64,000 nt of DNA from Ruminococcus sp. (GTDB lineage Bacteria > Bacillota > Clostridia > Oscillospirales > Ruminococcaceae), in NCBI GenBank assembly GCA_017626015.1, contig JAGAJO010000007.1, positions 26,948 through 90,947 on the forward strand. Direction: 5' to 3'. A model generated the notes under the pieces. It saw only the letters and a list, made by a program, of their open reading frames with translations, had not been told where the DNA came from and did not search any database. The translations under genes were made by a program, and so were the position numbers. Positions 26,987-36,770 of the stretch are shown in pieces. The stretch's first letter is position 1; each line of letters begins with the position of its first letter.

Positions 26987-27547
26987 GTGGAGGACGCTGA
27001 AATAATCAGACTGTACGAGGAAAGAGACCAGCAGGCGATCAGCCGTTCGCAGGAACGCTACGGCGGCTACTGCTATTCAATAGGGTACAATATTTTGTAC
27101 AGTAAGGAAGACACCGAGGAGTGCGTCAACGAGACGTGGCTCAAAGCGTGGAATGCTATCCCTCCCAAAAAGCCGGGTAAGCTGTCCGTTTTTCTTGGCA
27201 GCATAACCCGCAATCTCGCCCTGGACAGATATAAGGGAAGAAAACGCATCAAGCGAGGCGGAGGAGAATTTCCGCAGATACTGGAGGAGCTTGACGAATG
27301 CGTTCCCGACCGGTCAACAACAGATGAGGAAATAGACAGAAAGCTGTTAGGTGAGATACTGAGCAGATTTGTAGCGTCACTGTCAGAACAGGACAGAGCA
27401 GTTTTTCTGTCACGATACTGGTATGCAATGCCCATAAAAAGCATTTCAGAAAAGTTTTCCCTTAATGAAAACACGGTAAAGTCCGTACTTTTCAGAAGCA
27501 GGAGCAAGCTTAAGAAACGTCTTGAAGAAGAGGGCATAACGGTTTGA
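26987..27547 (+). CDS. ECF-type RNA polymerase sigma factor
   Basis: Alternative sigma-70 family factor, 186 aa, with region 2 (YSIGYNILYSKEDTEECVNE; WLKAWNAIPP) and region 4 (LSEQDRAVFLSRYWYAMPIK, then a helix-turn-helix ISEKFSLNENTVKSVLFRSR). Starts with GTG; SD CAGGGGGG lies 6 nt upstream. The next gene begins 15 nt downstream and has one membrane segment, the usual layout of an ECF sigma factor with its anti-sigma or sensor. The signal is unknown. Confidence 0.92.
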   Translation: MEDAEIIRLYEERDQQAISRSQERYGGYCYSIGYNILYSKEDTEECVNETWLKAWNAIPPKKPGKLSVFLGSITRNLALDRYKGRKRIKRGGGEFPQILEELDECVPDRSTTDEEIDRKLLGEILSRFVASLSEQDRAVFLSRYWYAMPIKSISEKFSLNENTVKSVLFRSRSKLKKRLEEEGITV

Positions 27548-27562
27548 AAGGAGACGGTGTAT

Positions 27563-28756
27563 ATGAAAGGCGAGGATATTTTCAGAGCGTTGGAAAATAC
27601 CGACGAACGGCTTATTGCAGAAGCCGGAGAATATAAATGTAAAGTAAAAATCAGAAAAAGCGGAAAATGGATAGCTGCGGCTGCGTGCGCCTGTTTTGCA
27701 GCTGTCGGAGCATTTATTGCGCTTCAGCTACAGTCAGACGGATCTGACAGCGGCGTACGGAAGGCGGAATGCTCCGACACCGGATATTACGGAGCATACG
27801 ACAACAGCGCCGACGATACCAAATACAAAGCGGCAGCCGGCGGAGCTGCGGAAAGCCAACAGGATAACGGGACTTCTGCCGGCTCAGATACCTCTGATTC
27901 CGATATTTACAATGATGATATGTCCACTGAGACCGCATATGTGAAGAAATGGGACGAAATGGCTCTGTGTGAACAGTACAATTTTATGGACTATAACAGC
28001 TGCGACTATATCGGCTGCGGCGAGTTCCTTTATCCTGACAGGATAGAGGAAAAGCTCGGAGACATACAGCTTGAAGGGGTGGACTATTACGCACCCGAGG
28101 ACGTTCATGTTATTGATGCAACGATCTACTCTATCAGCAGTATCTCCCCCAACGCAGCGGTAGCGGTAAAGCTTGGCGATGAAAACGGATACTGCGTCTA
28201 CCGCAATTTTGATTATATCCCAGAAAGTCTCGAGCAGCTGACAGAGGATCTGAACCTTGAAAACGAGATCCGCTTCGGAAAAATATACACCGAACGCACT
28301 GATAACAGCGGTATCACACACAGCCTTGAATACTCCTGTGATGACTTCAACAAGGTGTGGGAAATGCTGATCTCAGACGATCCTGACCTGCCGAACAGCA
28401 AAATGACAGACGATATAGCGTTTGAATATGGCATATCCGTAATGGACGTGTCTGTAAGTGTCCCGGTCATTAATATTGATAACCTCGGACTGTGGGTAAC
28501 TGAGACCGGATATATGGGTACAAACATTGCACCGTGCGGCTGTTACTTCAATATCGGAAATGACAGAGTAACCGCATTTGTCAGCTATGTCAAGGATAAT
28601 TTCACCTGTACGGACAGCATTGCCCTGCCCGAAATGGAAAACAGTGTCTCGGACAGCAGCGTCATTGAAAAATCAGTACCCGCTTACGATCCGGAAGATC
28701 CTTCAGGCAATTACGATCCCTATGAGCCTAATACAGAAATTGAAATATGTGAATGA
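27563..28756 (+). CDS. Membrane-anchored probable anti-sigma or sensor protein
   Basis: 397 aa. A short cytosolic N-terminus (MKGEDIFRALENTDERLIAE) comes before one membrane segment (about residues 35-55, Ala-rich). A low-complexity Ser/Asp/Gly linker (about 60-125) and an outer domain rich in acidic and Tyr residues complete it. The N-terminal pattern is common in proteins encoded directly after ECF sigma factors in Clostridia, so an anti-sigma role is likely but inferred. No zinc-binding HxxxCxxC motif is seen. The ATG at 27563 has AAAGGAG 9 nt upstream. Confidence 0.7.
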   Translation: MKGEDIFRALENTDERLIAEAGEYKCKVKIRKSGKWIAAAACACFAAVGAFIALQLQSDGSDSGVRKAECSDTGYYGAYDNSADDTKYKAAAGGAAESQQDNGTSAGSDTSDSDIYNDDMSTETAYVKKWDEMALCEQYNFMDYNSCDYIGCGEFLYPDRIEEKLGDIQLEGVDYYAPEDVHVIDATIYSISSISPNAAVAVKLGDENGYCVYRNFDYIPESLEQLTEDLNLENEIRFGKIYTERTDNSGITHSLEYSCDDFNKVWEMLISDDPDLPNSKMTDDIAFEYGISVMDVSVSVPVINIDNLGLWVTETGYMGTNIAPCGCYFNIGNDRVTAFVSYVKDNFTCTDSIALPEMENSVSDSSVIEKSVPAYDPEDPSGNYDPYEPNTEIEICE

Positions 28757-28801
28757 TTTGTCTGAGAACAAAATATTATAACCCATAATACAAATACAAA
28801 A

Positions 28802-28838
28802 GCGGAGAGTGACCGTACGGCCCCTCTCCGTCCTTTTT
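28802..28838. terminator. Terminator between the anti-sigma gene and gltD
   Basis: CGGAGAG (28803-28809) pairs with CTCTCCG (28824-28830), followed by TCCTTTTTT on the plus strand and by CTTTTG on the minus strand. The inner CCGTACGG is itself palindromic. Confidence 0.75.
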
Positions 28839-30325
28839 TATTTAAGATTTGTATAGCCTATAAGGCTTTCGTCGACCTCTTTGGCAGCGTCTCTGCCTTC
28901 TCTTATTGCTCTCACTACAAGCGATTGACCGATATGCATATCGCCGCACACAAATACATTTTCCACATTAGTCATATGTGTACCCTCATGAGACGCAACG
29001 TTTGATCTCTTATCAGTCTCAACGCCGAATGCCTTTGTTACATAGCTTTCCGAGCCTAAAAAGCCTGCTGCGATCAGCACAAGATCAACGTCTACGCTGT
29101 ATTCCGAGCCTTCGATCTCCTTCATCATAAGCCTGCCCGTCTTTTTATCTCTTTCAGCCTTGAGCTTTACAAGCACGGCGCTCTTGAGATCTCCCTTTTC
29201 GTCCGGGATAAACTCCTTGACAGTGGTCTGGTAGATCCTCGGATCGCTGCCGAACACACCTATAGCCTCCTCCTGACCGTAGTCTGTCTTGCAGACTCTT
29301 GGCCACTCAGGCCACGGATTATCCTCCGCCCTTGTATCGGGCAGCTTAGGCATCATCTCCAGCTGTATAACGCTTTTCGCTCCGTGACGGATACTTGTGC
29401 CTACACAGTCGTTTCCGGTATCTCCTCCGCCGATGACCATAACGTTCTTTCCCTTGGCGGAAATGAATGTACCCTCCTTCATGTCGGTGTCAAGCAATGC
29501 TTTGGTGGTGGACTTAAGAAAATCTACTGCAAAATATATTCCGCCGCAATCTCTTCCGGGAGCCTTAATATCTCTTGGTTCAGATGCTCCGCACGCCAGT
29601 ATGACCCTGTCGTATTCCTGAAGCAGCTGTGACGCCTTCACATTTCTTCCGACGTCTGCCTCGGTAATAAATTCTATTCCCTCTGCCTCCATTATTTCAA
29701 CACGTCTGTCAATAACGTCCTTTTCAAGCTTCATGTTAGGGATACCGTACATAAGCAGTCCGCCCACCCTGTCTGAACGCTCGAATACCGTTACGCTGTG
29801 TCCCCTCTGGTTAAGCTGGTCGGCAGCGGCAAGTCCCGAAGGACCCGAACCGATAACTGCTATCCTCTTGCCGGTCCTCACCTTAGGGATCCTGGGTACT
29901 GCAAAGCCCTGCTCATAGGCATTTTCCACGATCCCGTATTCGTTTGCCTTTACCGTTACCGCATCGCCGTTTGCTCCGCAGGTACACGCCTTTTCGCAAA
30001 GTGCAGGACACACTCTGGAAGTAAACTCAGGAAAATTGTTTGTAAGTCTGAGTCTGTTGTATGCCTGCTCCCAGCAGCCCTTGTATATAAGGTCGTTCCA
30101 TTCGGGTATCAGGTTGTTGAGCGGACATCCTGTGACCGCATTGGCTATGCTCATTCCCGACTGACAAAATGGTACACCGCATTCCATACATCTTGCACCC
30201 TGCTTACGCTGCTGCTCCTTTGAAAGCGGAGTATGAAACTCGTCATAATTTTTTATACGCTCAGCGACCGTGTACGCCTCGGCGTCCTCTCTATCATATT
30301 CCATAAATCCGGTTGGCTTTCCCAT
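28838..30325 (-). CDS. gltD: Glutamate synthase small (NADPH) subunit
   Basis: Beta subunit of GOGAT: carries electrons from NAD(P)H through FAD and Fe-S centres to the large subunit. 495 aa. The N-terminal Fe-S cysteines are in CMECGVPFCQSG, GCPLNNLIPEWN and CPALCEKACTCG. FAD motif: IAVIGSGPSGLAAADQLNQ. NAD(P) motif: VMVIGGGDTGNDCVGTS. C-terminal FVCGDMHIGQSLVVRAIREG. It starts 13 nt after gltB in one operon; SD AAGGAGGGG. Confidence 0.97.
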   Translation of the reverse strand: MGKPTGFMEYDREDAEAYTVAERIKNYDEFHTPLSKEQQRKQGARCMECGVPFCQSGMSIANAVTGCPLNNLIPEWNDLIYKGCWEQAYNRLRLTNNFPEFTSRVCPALCEKACTCGANGDAVTVKANEYGIVENAYEQGFAVPRIPKVRTGKRIAVIGSGPSGLAAADQLNQRGHSVTVFERSDRVGGLLMYGIPNMKLEKDVIDRRVEIMEAEGIEFITEADVGRNVKASQLLQEYDRVILACGASEPRDIKAPGRDCGGIYFAVDFLKSTTKALLDTDMKEGTFISAKGKNVMVIGGGDTGNDCVGTSIRHGAKSVIQLEMMPKLPDTRAEDNPWPEWPRVCKTDYGQEEAIGVFGSDPRIYQTTVKEFIPDEKGDLKSAVLVKLKAERDKKTGRLMMKEIEGSEYSVDVDLVLIAAGFLGSESYVTKAFGVETDKRSNVASHEGTHMTNVENVFVCGDMHIGQSLVVRAIREGRDAAKEVDESLIGYTNLK

Positions 30326-30338
30326 TGTTATCCCCTCC

Positions 30339-33300
30339 TTATTTGCCGTTGATCATGCTGTAAAAAGCTTCGATCTGCGCCTGCTCACTGGAAAGTCCCT
30401 GCTCCTCCATAGATACGATAGCGGCGGTGATCTTCTTGTAGTCGTGAGGAATGATCCTCTTGAATTTAGGCAGATATTCGTCAAAATTATCGAGTATCTT
30501 CCTTCCTTTTTCGGAACCCGTCGCCTCGACGTGCTGTTCTATAAGCTCCTTAAGCTCTATGATATCGTACTTTTCCTTGACCTCTGAAAACAGTACCATT
30601 TCCTTGTTAAGCTTGGTGTAAAGATCTCTGTCCTCATCCAGAACATATGCTACTCCGCCGGACATACCCGCCGCAAAATTTTTGCCGGTTTTTCCGATAA
30701 CTACCACACGTCCGCCTGTCATATACTCGCAGCCGTGATCGCCTACGCCCTCTACTACCGCAACTGCGCCGGAATTTCTTACGCAGAACCGCTCTCCGGC
30801 AACTCCGTTTATAAACGCCTTTCCGCTTGTCGCTCCGTAAAGTGCAACATTACCGATGATTATATTGTCCTCTGCCTTAAAGGTGGAATTTTTCGGAGGA
30901 TAGACCGCCAGCTTACCGCCGGAAAGTCCCTTTCCGAAGTAGTCGTTGGAATCTCCCACAAGCTCCAGTGTCAGTCCGTTAGGTATGAATGCTCCGAAGC
31001 TCTGTCCGCCGGAACCGCTGCACACGATCTTAAACGTATCGTCCTCAAGAGTATTGTAATATTTCTTTGTTATCTCGGAACCGAATATCGTACCGAACGA
31101 ACGGTCAGTGTTCTTAACGTTTACCTTGATGGTCTTTTTCTGCTTCTTGTCAAGAGCCTTTGAGAATTCCTTAAGCACTACCTTTTCGTCCAGAGTTTTG
31201 TCAAGCTTGAAGTCATACAGGCTCTTATTTGCATACTCGACCTTTTCGGAAGCAAAATCTGCGGAGAGTATATTGGAGAGATCTACCTCGGCAGCCATTC
31301 CGCTTATTCCCTCTCTGGGCTTGATAAGATCTATCCTTCCCACCAGCTCGTCTACGGTCCTTACTCCCAGCAGAGACATATATTCTCTCAGCTCGGAAGC
31401 AATAAATATCATAAAGTTCATTACATATTCCGGCTTGCCTGCAAATCTCTTTCTCAGCTCCGGGTTCTGCGTAGCCACGCCGAACGGGCAGGTATCAAGA
31501 TTGCACACTCTCATCATAGCGCAGCCAAGGGTTATCAGCGGAGCCGTTGCAAAGCCGAATTCCTCTGCGCCGAGAATAGCGGCGACTGCCACGTCTCTGC
31601 CCGTCATCAGCTTACCGTCCGTTTCAATAACGACCTTGTTTCTCAGATTGTTCTGGATAAGTGTCTGATGCGCTTCGGCAAGTCCCAGCTCCCACGGAAG
31701 TCCTGCGTTGTATATGGAATTTCTGGGCGCAGCGCCTGTTCCGCCGTCATAGCCTGAGATAAGTATGCAGCCGGCTCCCGCCTTTGCAACACCGGCAGCG
31801 ACAGTTCCGACGCCGCACTCCGAAACAAGCTTTACGGAGATCCTTGCGTCCTTATTGGCGTTTTTCAGATCATAGATCAGCTGAGCCAGATCCTCGATAG
31901 AGTAGATATCATGATGAGGCGGCGGTGAGATCAGTGAAACTCCCGGTGTGGAATGCCTTGTCTTGGCGATCCACGGGTATACCTTTTTACCGGGAAGATG
32001 TCCGCCCTCTCCGGGCTTTGCTCCCTGCGCCATTTTTATCTGTATCTCGCTTGCAGATGTGAGATATCTGGAGGTAACTCCGAAACGTCCGGAAGCGACC
32101 TGCTTTATCGCAGAGCATTTATCCTCCTTCTGTCCCTTGGTCAGAAGTCTTTCAATGCTTTCTCCGCCCTCTCCCGAATTGGACTTTCCGTGAAGTCTGT
32201 TCATGGCAACGGCAAGGGTCTCATGAGCCTCCTGAGAGATCGAGCCGTAGGACATGGCTCCCGTTTTGAATCTTCTGACAATGGAATCGACGCTTTCGAC
32301 CTCCTCCAGCGGTACAGGAGTCTCAGCATAGTTAAAGTCCATAAGCCCCCTGATATTTACAGGGTCTATCTCCTCAGAGATAAGCCTTGAATATTCCTTA
32401 TAGGTATCGTAGCTGCCTGTCCTTGCCGCTTTCTGGAGAAGATAAATGGTTTTGGGATTGTAAAGATGCTCCTCCTTACCGCTCCTGAACTTATGGCTGC
32501 CCCTCGATTCAAGCTCCGTATCCGTACCGAGACCGAGAGGATCGAAGGCTGCCGTGTGAAGCCTGTCAACATTGTCTTCAATATCCTTGACAGTAATTCC
32601 GCCGATCCTGCTCACAGTGCCGGTAAAATACTTGTCTATTACATCCTGACCGATACCGATAGCCTCAAAGATCTGCGAGCCCTGATACGACTGCATAGTG
32701 GAAATTCCCATTTTGGATGCGATCTTGACGATACCGTGAAGTACGGCGTTGTTATAGTCGTCAACTGCCGCATAGTAATCCTTGTCAAGAAGATCGTCTC
32801 CGATAAGCTCATGGATCGTCTCCTGAGCAAGATAGGGATTGATAGCAGACGCTCCGTAGCCCAGCAGCGTTGCAAAATGATGTACCTCTCTCGGCTCACC
32901 GCTTTCAAGGATTATCGCAAGGGAGGTCCTTTTCTTTGTTACAACAAGGTGCTGGTGTAGAGCCGAAACCGCCAGCAGCGACGGAATGGCAAGATGATTT
33001 TCGTCTACCCCTCTGTCTGACAGAATAAGAATATTCGCTCCCTCGCTGAACGCCTTGTCAGCTTCGATGAACAGTCTGTTTACCGCCTTTGAAAGACGTG
33101 TGTTCTTATAATAAAGTATGGGAATCACAGCGACCTTGAATCCGGAGATATGCATATTCTTGATCTTGAGAATATCCGTGGAGGTCAGGATCGGGTTGTG
33201 TATTTTGATGACCTTGCAGTTTTCCGGCTTCTCCTCCAGGATATTTCCGTCCTCACCGATATAAACGGTCGTGGAGGTAACTATCTCCTCACGGATAGCG

Positions 33301-34886
33301 TCGATAGGAGGATTTGTTACCTGAGCGAAAAGCTGCTTGAAATAATTGAAAAGGGGCTGAGGCTCCTTTGAAAGCACTGCAAGAGGACTGTCCGTACCCA
33401 TTGCGGCAATAGATTCGCTGCCGTTTTTCGCCATAGGCAGGATAGATGTCATGACCTCCTCATAGGTGTATCCGAAAGCCTTCTGTAGTCTTTTTCTGTC
33501 ATCGTAGGAATGCTCCTCGACCTTCGCATTAGGTATCTTCAGATCCCTGAGACGGACAAGATTGGAGTCAAGCCACTCTCCGTAAGGCTGCTTTGATGCA
33601 TAATATTCTTTAAGCTCGTCATCATCGATAAGTCTGCCCTGAACGGTGTCAACAAGCAGCATTTTTCCCGGGCGGAGTCTTTCCTTTACCACGATCTTGG
33701 CAGGATCGATAGGCAGTGCGCCCACCTCTGAGGACAGGATAAGATTTCCGTCGTCTGTAATGTAATATCTTGACGGTCTCAGACCGTTTCTGTCAAGCAC
33801 AGCGCCCATAATGTCTCCGTCAGAAAACAGTATTGAAGCAGGACCGTCCCATGGCTCCATCATAGTGGCGTAATACTGGTAGAAATCCTTTTTCTTCTGA
33901 CTCATGGTGCCGTTGTTGTCCCACGGCTCGGGAATGGTTATCATGACCGCCAGCGGAAGATCCATACCGCTCATCACAAGAAATTCCAACGTGTTATCCA
34001 GCATTGCAGAGTCGGAGCCTTCGGTGTTTACAACGGGAATGACCTTATCAAGATCACCCTTAAGATGCTCTGACTTCATGGTCTCCTCACGGGCGAGCAT
34101 TTTGTCTGCATTTCCTCTTATGGTATTTATCTCGCCGTTGTGTACCATCATCCTGTTAGGATGCGCTCTCTGCCAGCTGGGGTTTGTATTTGTGGAAAAT
34201 CTGGAATGTACCATAGCGATAGCGGACTCGTAATCCTCGTCCTGCAGATCGAGGAAAAAGCTTCGCAGGTCTCCTACAAGGAACATACCCTTGTAAACAA
34301 TTGTCCTGCTGGAAAGGGAAACCACATATGTATCCTCGTTGGACTGCTCAAAAACACGTCTTGCAACGTAAAGCTTTCTGTCAAAATCAAGTCCCTTTTT
34401 AACGCCCCTGGGTCTTTTTATAAAGCACTGCATGATAGCAGGCATACATTCCACAGCCCTGTGACCCAGCACCTCCGGCTTTGAGGGAACGTTTCTCCAG
34501 CCAAGGATCTCCAGACCCTCCTTTGAGGCGATGATCTCAAACATTTTTTTCGCTTGATTTCTTGCAAGCTCGTTCTGAGGGAAGAAAAACATTCCTACCG
34601 CATAATCTCTTTCGGAGGTGAGATTGATGCCAAGATCCTGTTTTGCGGCTTTCTTAAAGAATTTGTGAGAGATCTGGAGCAAAATGCCTACGCCGTCGCC
34701 CGTCTTGCCCTCAGCGTCCTTACCTGCCCTATGTTCAAGAGTTTCAACGATAGTCAGAGCGTTTGCGACCGTATCATGAGACTTTATTCCCTTGATATTC
34801 ACCACAGCTCCGATACCGCAGTTGTCATGCTCGAATTTCGGGGAATATAGACCCTTCCGGCTTTGCCTGTTTTGTGCCTGTTCCAT
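30339..34886 (-). CDS. gltB: Glutamate synthase large subunit
   Basis: Alpha subunit of GOGAT, making two glutamates from glutamine and 2-oxoglutarate. About 1515 aa, full length. The first 22 residues form a propeptide before the catalytic Cys23 (DNCGIGAVVNIKG) of the amidotransferase domain. The central and FMN-binding domains follow (GSISQEAHETLAVAMNRLHG; SGYDGGTGAAPRNSIYNAG), then the 3Fe-4S cysteines in GCAMMRVCNLDTCPFG. The C-terminal beta-helix has the usual glycine repeats. The ATG at 34886 is 8 nt after AAAGGG; the frame is open further upstream but crosses a repeat element. Confidence 0.97.
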   Translation of the reverse strand: MEQAQNRQSRKGLYSPKFEHDNCGIGAVVNIKGIKSHDTVANALTIVETLEHRAGKDAEGKTGDGVGILLQISHKFFKKAAKQDLGINLTSERDYAVGMFFFPQNELARNQAKKMFEIIASKEGLEILGWRNVPSKPEVLGHRAVECMPAIMQCFIKRPRGVKKGLDFDRKLYVARRVFEQSNEDTYVVSLSSRTIVYKGMFLVGDLRSFFLDLQDEDYESAIAMVHSRFSTNTNPSWQRAHPNRMMVHNGEINTIRGNADKMLAREETMKSEHLKGDLDKVIPVVNTEGSDSAMLDNTLEFLVMSGMDLPLAVMITIPEPWDNNGTMSQKKKDFYQYYATMMEPWDGPASILFSDGDIMGAVLDRNGLRPSRYYITDDGNLILSSEVGALPIDPAKIVVKERLRPGKMLLVDTVQGRLIDDDELKEYYASKQPYGEWLDSNLVRLRDLKIPNAKVEEHSYDDRKRLQKAFGYTYEEVMTSILPMAKNGSESIAAMGTDSPLAVLSKEPQPLFNYFKQLFAQVTNPPIDAIREEIVTSTTVYIGEDGNILEEKPENCKVIKIHNPILTSTDILKIKNMHISGFKVAVIPILYYKNTRLSKAVNRLFIEADKAFSEGANILILSDRGVDENHLAIPSLLAVSALHQHLVVTKKRTSLAIILESGEPREVHHFATLLGYGASAINPYLAQETIHELIGDDLLDKDYYAAVDDYNNAVLHGIVKIASKMGISTMQSYQGSQIFEAIGIGQDVIDKYFTGTVSRIGGITVKDIEDNVDRLHTAAFDPLGLGTDTELESRGSHKFRSGKEEHLYNPKTIYLLQKAARTGSYDTYKEYSRLISEEIDPVNIRGLMDFNYAETPVPLEEVESVDSIVRRFKTGAMSYGSISQEAHETLAVAMNRLHGKSNSGEGGESIERLLTKGQKEDKCSAIKQVASGRFGVTSRYLTSASEIQIKMAQGAKPGEGGHLPGKKVYPWIAKTRHSTPGVSLISPPPHHDIYSIEDLAQLIYDLKNANKDARISVKLVSECGVGTVAAGVAKAGAGCILISGYDGGTGAAPRNSIYNAGLPWELGLAEAHQTLIQNNLRNKVVIETDGKLMTGRDVAVAAILGAEEFGFATAPLITLGCAMMRVCNLDTCPFGVATQNPELRKRFAGKPEYVMNFMIFIASELREYMSLLGVRTVDELVGRIDLIKPREGISGMAAEVDLSNILSADFASEKVEYANKSLYDFKLDKTLDEKVVLKEFSKALDKKQKKTIKVNVKNTDRSFGTIFGSEITKKYYNTLEDDTFKIVCSGSGGQSFGAFIPNGLTLELVGDSNDYFGKGLSGGKLAVYPPKNSTFKAEDNIIIGNVALYGATSGKAFINGVAGERFCVRNSGAVAVVEGVGDHGCEYMTGGRVVVIGKTGKNFAAGMSGGVAYVLDEDRDLYTKLNKEMVLFSEVKEKYDIIELKELIEQHVEATGSEKGRKILDNFDEYLPKFKRIIPHDYKKITAAIVSMEEQGLSSEQAQIEAFYSMINGK

Positions 34887-34940
34887 TAACATCACCCTTT
34901 CCTGCCGACCGATGCCGGCATCTTCACTTATAAATATTAC

Positions 34941-34976
34941 GGCAATCCGCACGCAATAGTTGTGCGGTGCTGCCTT
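34941..34976. repeat. Short palindromic repeat, copy 2 (gltB leader)
   Basis: GGCAATCCGCAC - loop - GTGCGGTGCTGCC. The right arm matches the terminal repeat of the 54343-54547 element. It lies between the leader terminator and the gltB start. Confidence 0.6.
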
Positions 34977-35025
34977 AAAAAACAATACTCATAAGCGTCA
35001 CGGACTAGCCCGACGCTTATGAGTA
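34974..35025 (-). terminator. Terminator-like hairpin in the gltBD leader (putative attenuator)
   Basis: Perfect 14-bp inverted repeat TACTCATAAGCGTC / GACGCTTATGAGTA (34986-34999 and 35012-35025). On the minus strand it is followed by TTGTTTTTT. It lies about 70 nt after the predicted gltB transcription start and 90 nt before the gene, so it would cut gltBD transcripts unless bypassed. Confidence 0.7.
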
Positions 35026-35102
35026 CCTCGTTGTACATTAACTTTATGGAAAACCGTTATTGATTTTCATTTCATACCGCAGAGCACGCCTACAGCTTTT
35101 TT

Positions 35103-35131
35103 ATTATATCACACGAAAGCAAAAAATGCAA
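35103..35131 (-). promoter_or_regulatory. Promoter of gltBD
   Basis: Minus strand: TTGCAT (35131-35126), 17-nt spacer, TATAAT (35108-35103). It predicts a leader of about 210 nt. Confidence 0.75.
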
Positions 35132-35233
35132 GATTTAAATAGCATTCCTGCATAAATTATTTTTTAACTTTCTGTTAACGTTTTATGACCTTCCGGCAAT
35201 TTCCTAAAATAAAACATAAATAACACGCTGTGA

Positions 35234-35878
35234 TCACTTCCTGAAAATACCCGCAGCAGCGCTGATAACCGTCTTAAAACGGCTTTTTTCCGGCTTGTAG
35301 AAGTGCTGGTAATCCTTTTCGCTTTTCCAGTCTCCGCCCCACAGCCAGCCGTGAGCCGCAAACGCTCTGTAACACACGTCGTTTTTATCTATTTTATGCT
35401 CAAATGCAAGTTCACGATCGCAATAATTCAAAGCATTGGCAGGCATGACCTTTTCGCCGACTATATATGGATTGTACAGCGGATTGATGTCTACCGCCCT
35501 GCCAAGCGCATGAAGCGACAGCTTATCGGTATCGGCTACCGTGCGGTAATTGAAAGCCGAGGAGTTGTTATCCGACATTGACCTTTCATCATCTCCGCCG
35601 TAATGATCGCAAAGACGTATCTTTTCTATTTCATATTCCTGCTCATACAGACAGAAAAAAATATCCAGCATCTCCTCCGCCAGAGGTCTTGCGGCAATCA
35701 GCTCACCCTCAGCGACCCTATGGGAAAAATCATAATGCCTTACCCTCAGATAAGAAAGCTCCTCCAATGTAATGTGAGGATTTTCACGGTATGTCACACC
35801 GTTTATAAAACTGATGATATTTTCGGGCAGAGGACAGGCAGTAAAGCCGTCCCTGTATGATATAATAAGTCCGCTCAC
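35234..35878 (-). CDS. M15-family D-alanyl-D-alanine carboxypeptidase-like protein
   Basis: Zinc peptidase of the VanY/M15 type, acting on peptidoglycan stem peptides. About 214 aa. Zinc-site features: SMSDNNSSAFNYR, then SLHALGRAVDINPLYNPY (His, Asp ligands) and GWLWGGDWKSEKDYQHF (third His). No clear signal peptide is seen, which is odd for a wall enzyme. I chose the GTG at 35878, 8 nt after GAGGAG; an ATG at 35929 has no SD. It follows the TVP38-like gene by about 70 nt. Confidence 0.85.
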   Translation of the reverse strand: MSGLIISYRDGFTACPLPENIISFINGVTYRENPHITLEELSYLRVRHYDFSHRVAEGELIAARPLAEEMLDIFFCLYEQEYEIEKIRLCDHYGGDDERSMSDNNSSAFNYRTVADTDKLSLHALGRAVDINPLYNPYIVGEKVMPANALNYCDRELAFEHKIDKNDVCYRAFAAHGWLWGGDWKSEKDYQHFYKPEKSRFKTVISAAAGIFRK

Positions 35879-35947
35879 TGTATTTCTCCTCTTATATTTA
35901 GGTCGGACACACAAAAAGCCGTCAGACAACGGTTGTGTGCTACTGCT

Positions 35948-36655
35948 TTAAGAACGGACGTCAAACCCGCCGAACTCATCCTTATCCGCTTCCTTGCCGT
36001 GTCTGCTGATCTTTTTATTGAGCAGCAAAGAAAACGCAAGCGTCAGAACGATAAGCGTCAAAAGCACGAGTACGGTCCTGAAATCAAGACTGTCCAACTT
36101 CGCACCGACATAGGTCTGAACGAGCATTTCCGGCAGTACCCCCACAAGGGAACCAAGCAGATAGGATCTGTACGGCATTTTCATAGCGCCGTGGATCATC
36201 GAAACAACATCTCCGGGAACGAACACGACCGCTCTTGTTATATAAGATGTAAAAAAATTATTATCGTGACTGTATTTTATAAGCTTTCGGGCGTTAGGAT
36301 ATTTTTCGGAAACAGCGTCAATAAAATCTCCGCCCGAGTACCTTCCCACAAGATAAGGAATGGTAAAGGATACCGACAGCCCGATAATATTTATCAGCGA
36401 TGCAAGCCAGAAAGGATATACCGCTCCCACCGCCACGAAAAGCGCAGTCAGCGGAAAAACGACTGAAAGGGATTTCAGCCCGTAAAAGCCCCACAAGACC
36501 GCTGCCGCCAGCCACAGATTTTCAGGCGTATAGCTTAAAAGCTCGTCAAAATCGTGACCTGTCATAAAAATAACACAGCAGCAAATTATGATGACCGTAA
36601 GAAAAAAAGGTACATATTTTATAAGCTTTCTGTATCGCTCCCTGGACTCTGCCAC
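35948..36655 (-). CDS. TVP38/TMEM64 family (DedA-like) membrane protein
   Basis: 235 aa with about six hydrophobic segments. It has the family core around SVVFPLTALFVAVGAVYPFW, with PYLVGRYSGGDF, and the second conserved stretch FFTSYITRAVVFVPGDVVSM. Proteins of this VTT-domain family are linked to lipid (undecaprenyl-phosphate or phospholipid) flipping in some cases; the role here is unknown. Starts with GTG at 36655, SD AGGTGA 5-6 nt upstream. Same strand as the M15 gene. Confidence 0.88.
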   Translation of the reverse strand: MAESRERYRKLIKYVPFFLTVIIICCCVIFMTGHDFDELLSYTPENLWLAAAVLWGFYGLKSLSVVFPLTALFVAVGAVYPFWLASLINIIGLSVSFTIPYLVGRYSGGDFIDAVSEKYPNARKLIKYSHDNNFFTSYITRAVVFVPGDVVSMIHGAMKMPYRSYLLGSLVGVLPEMLVQTYVGAKLDSLDFRTVLVLLTLIVLTLAFSLLLNKKISRHGKEADKDEFGGFDVRS

Positions 36656-36770
36656 TCAGGTCACCTCACTTTATTTTTTCAATTATACCGCATATTTATG
36701 ACCGGCTTATGAAAAATCAAAGGTGAATTTACTAATTTATGAAAATTCTCTTCCCGACGGCATCTTAATG

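Noticed and set aside
34986-35025. A string resembling the tracrRNA word GGCTAGTCCGT on the minus strand
   Set aside because: It is part of the loop and arms of the perfect inverted repeat in the gltB leader. There is no cas gene or repeat array in the window.
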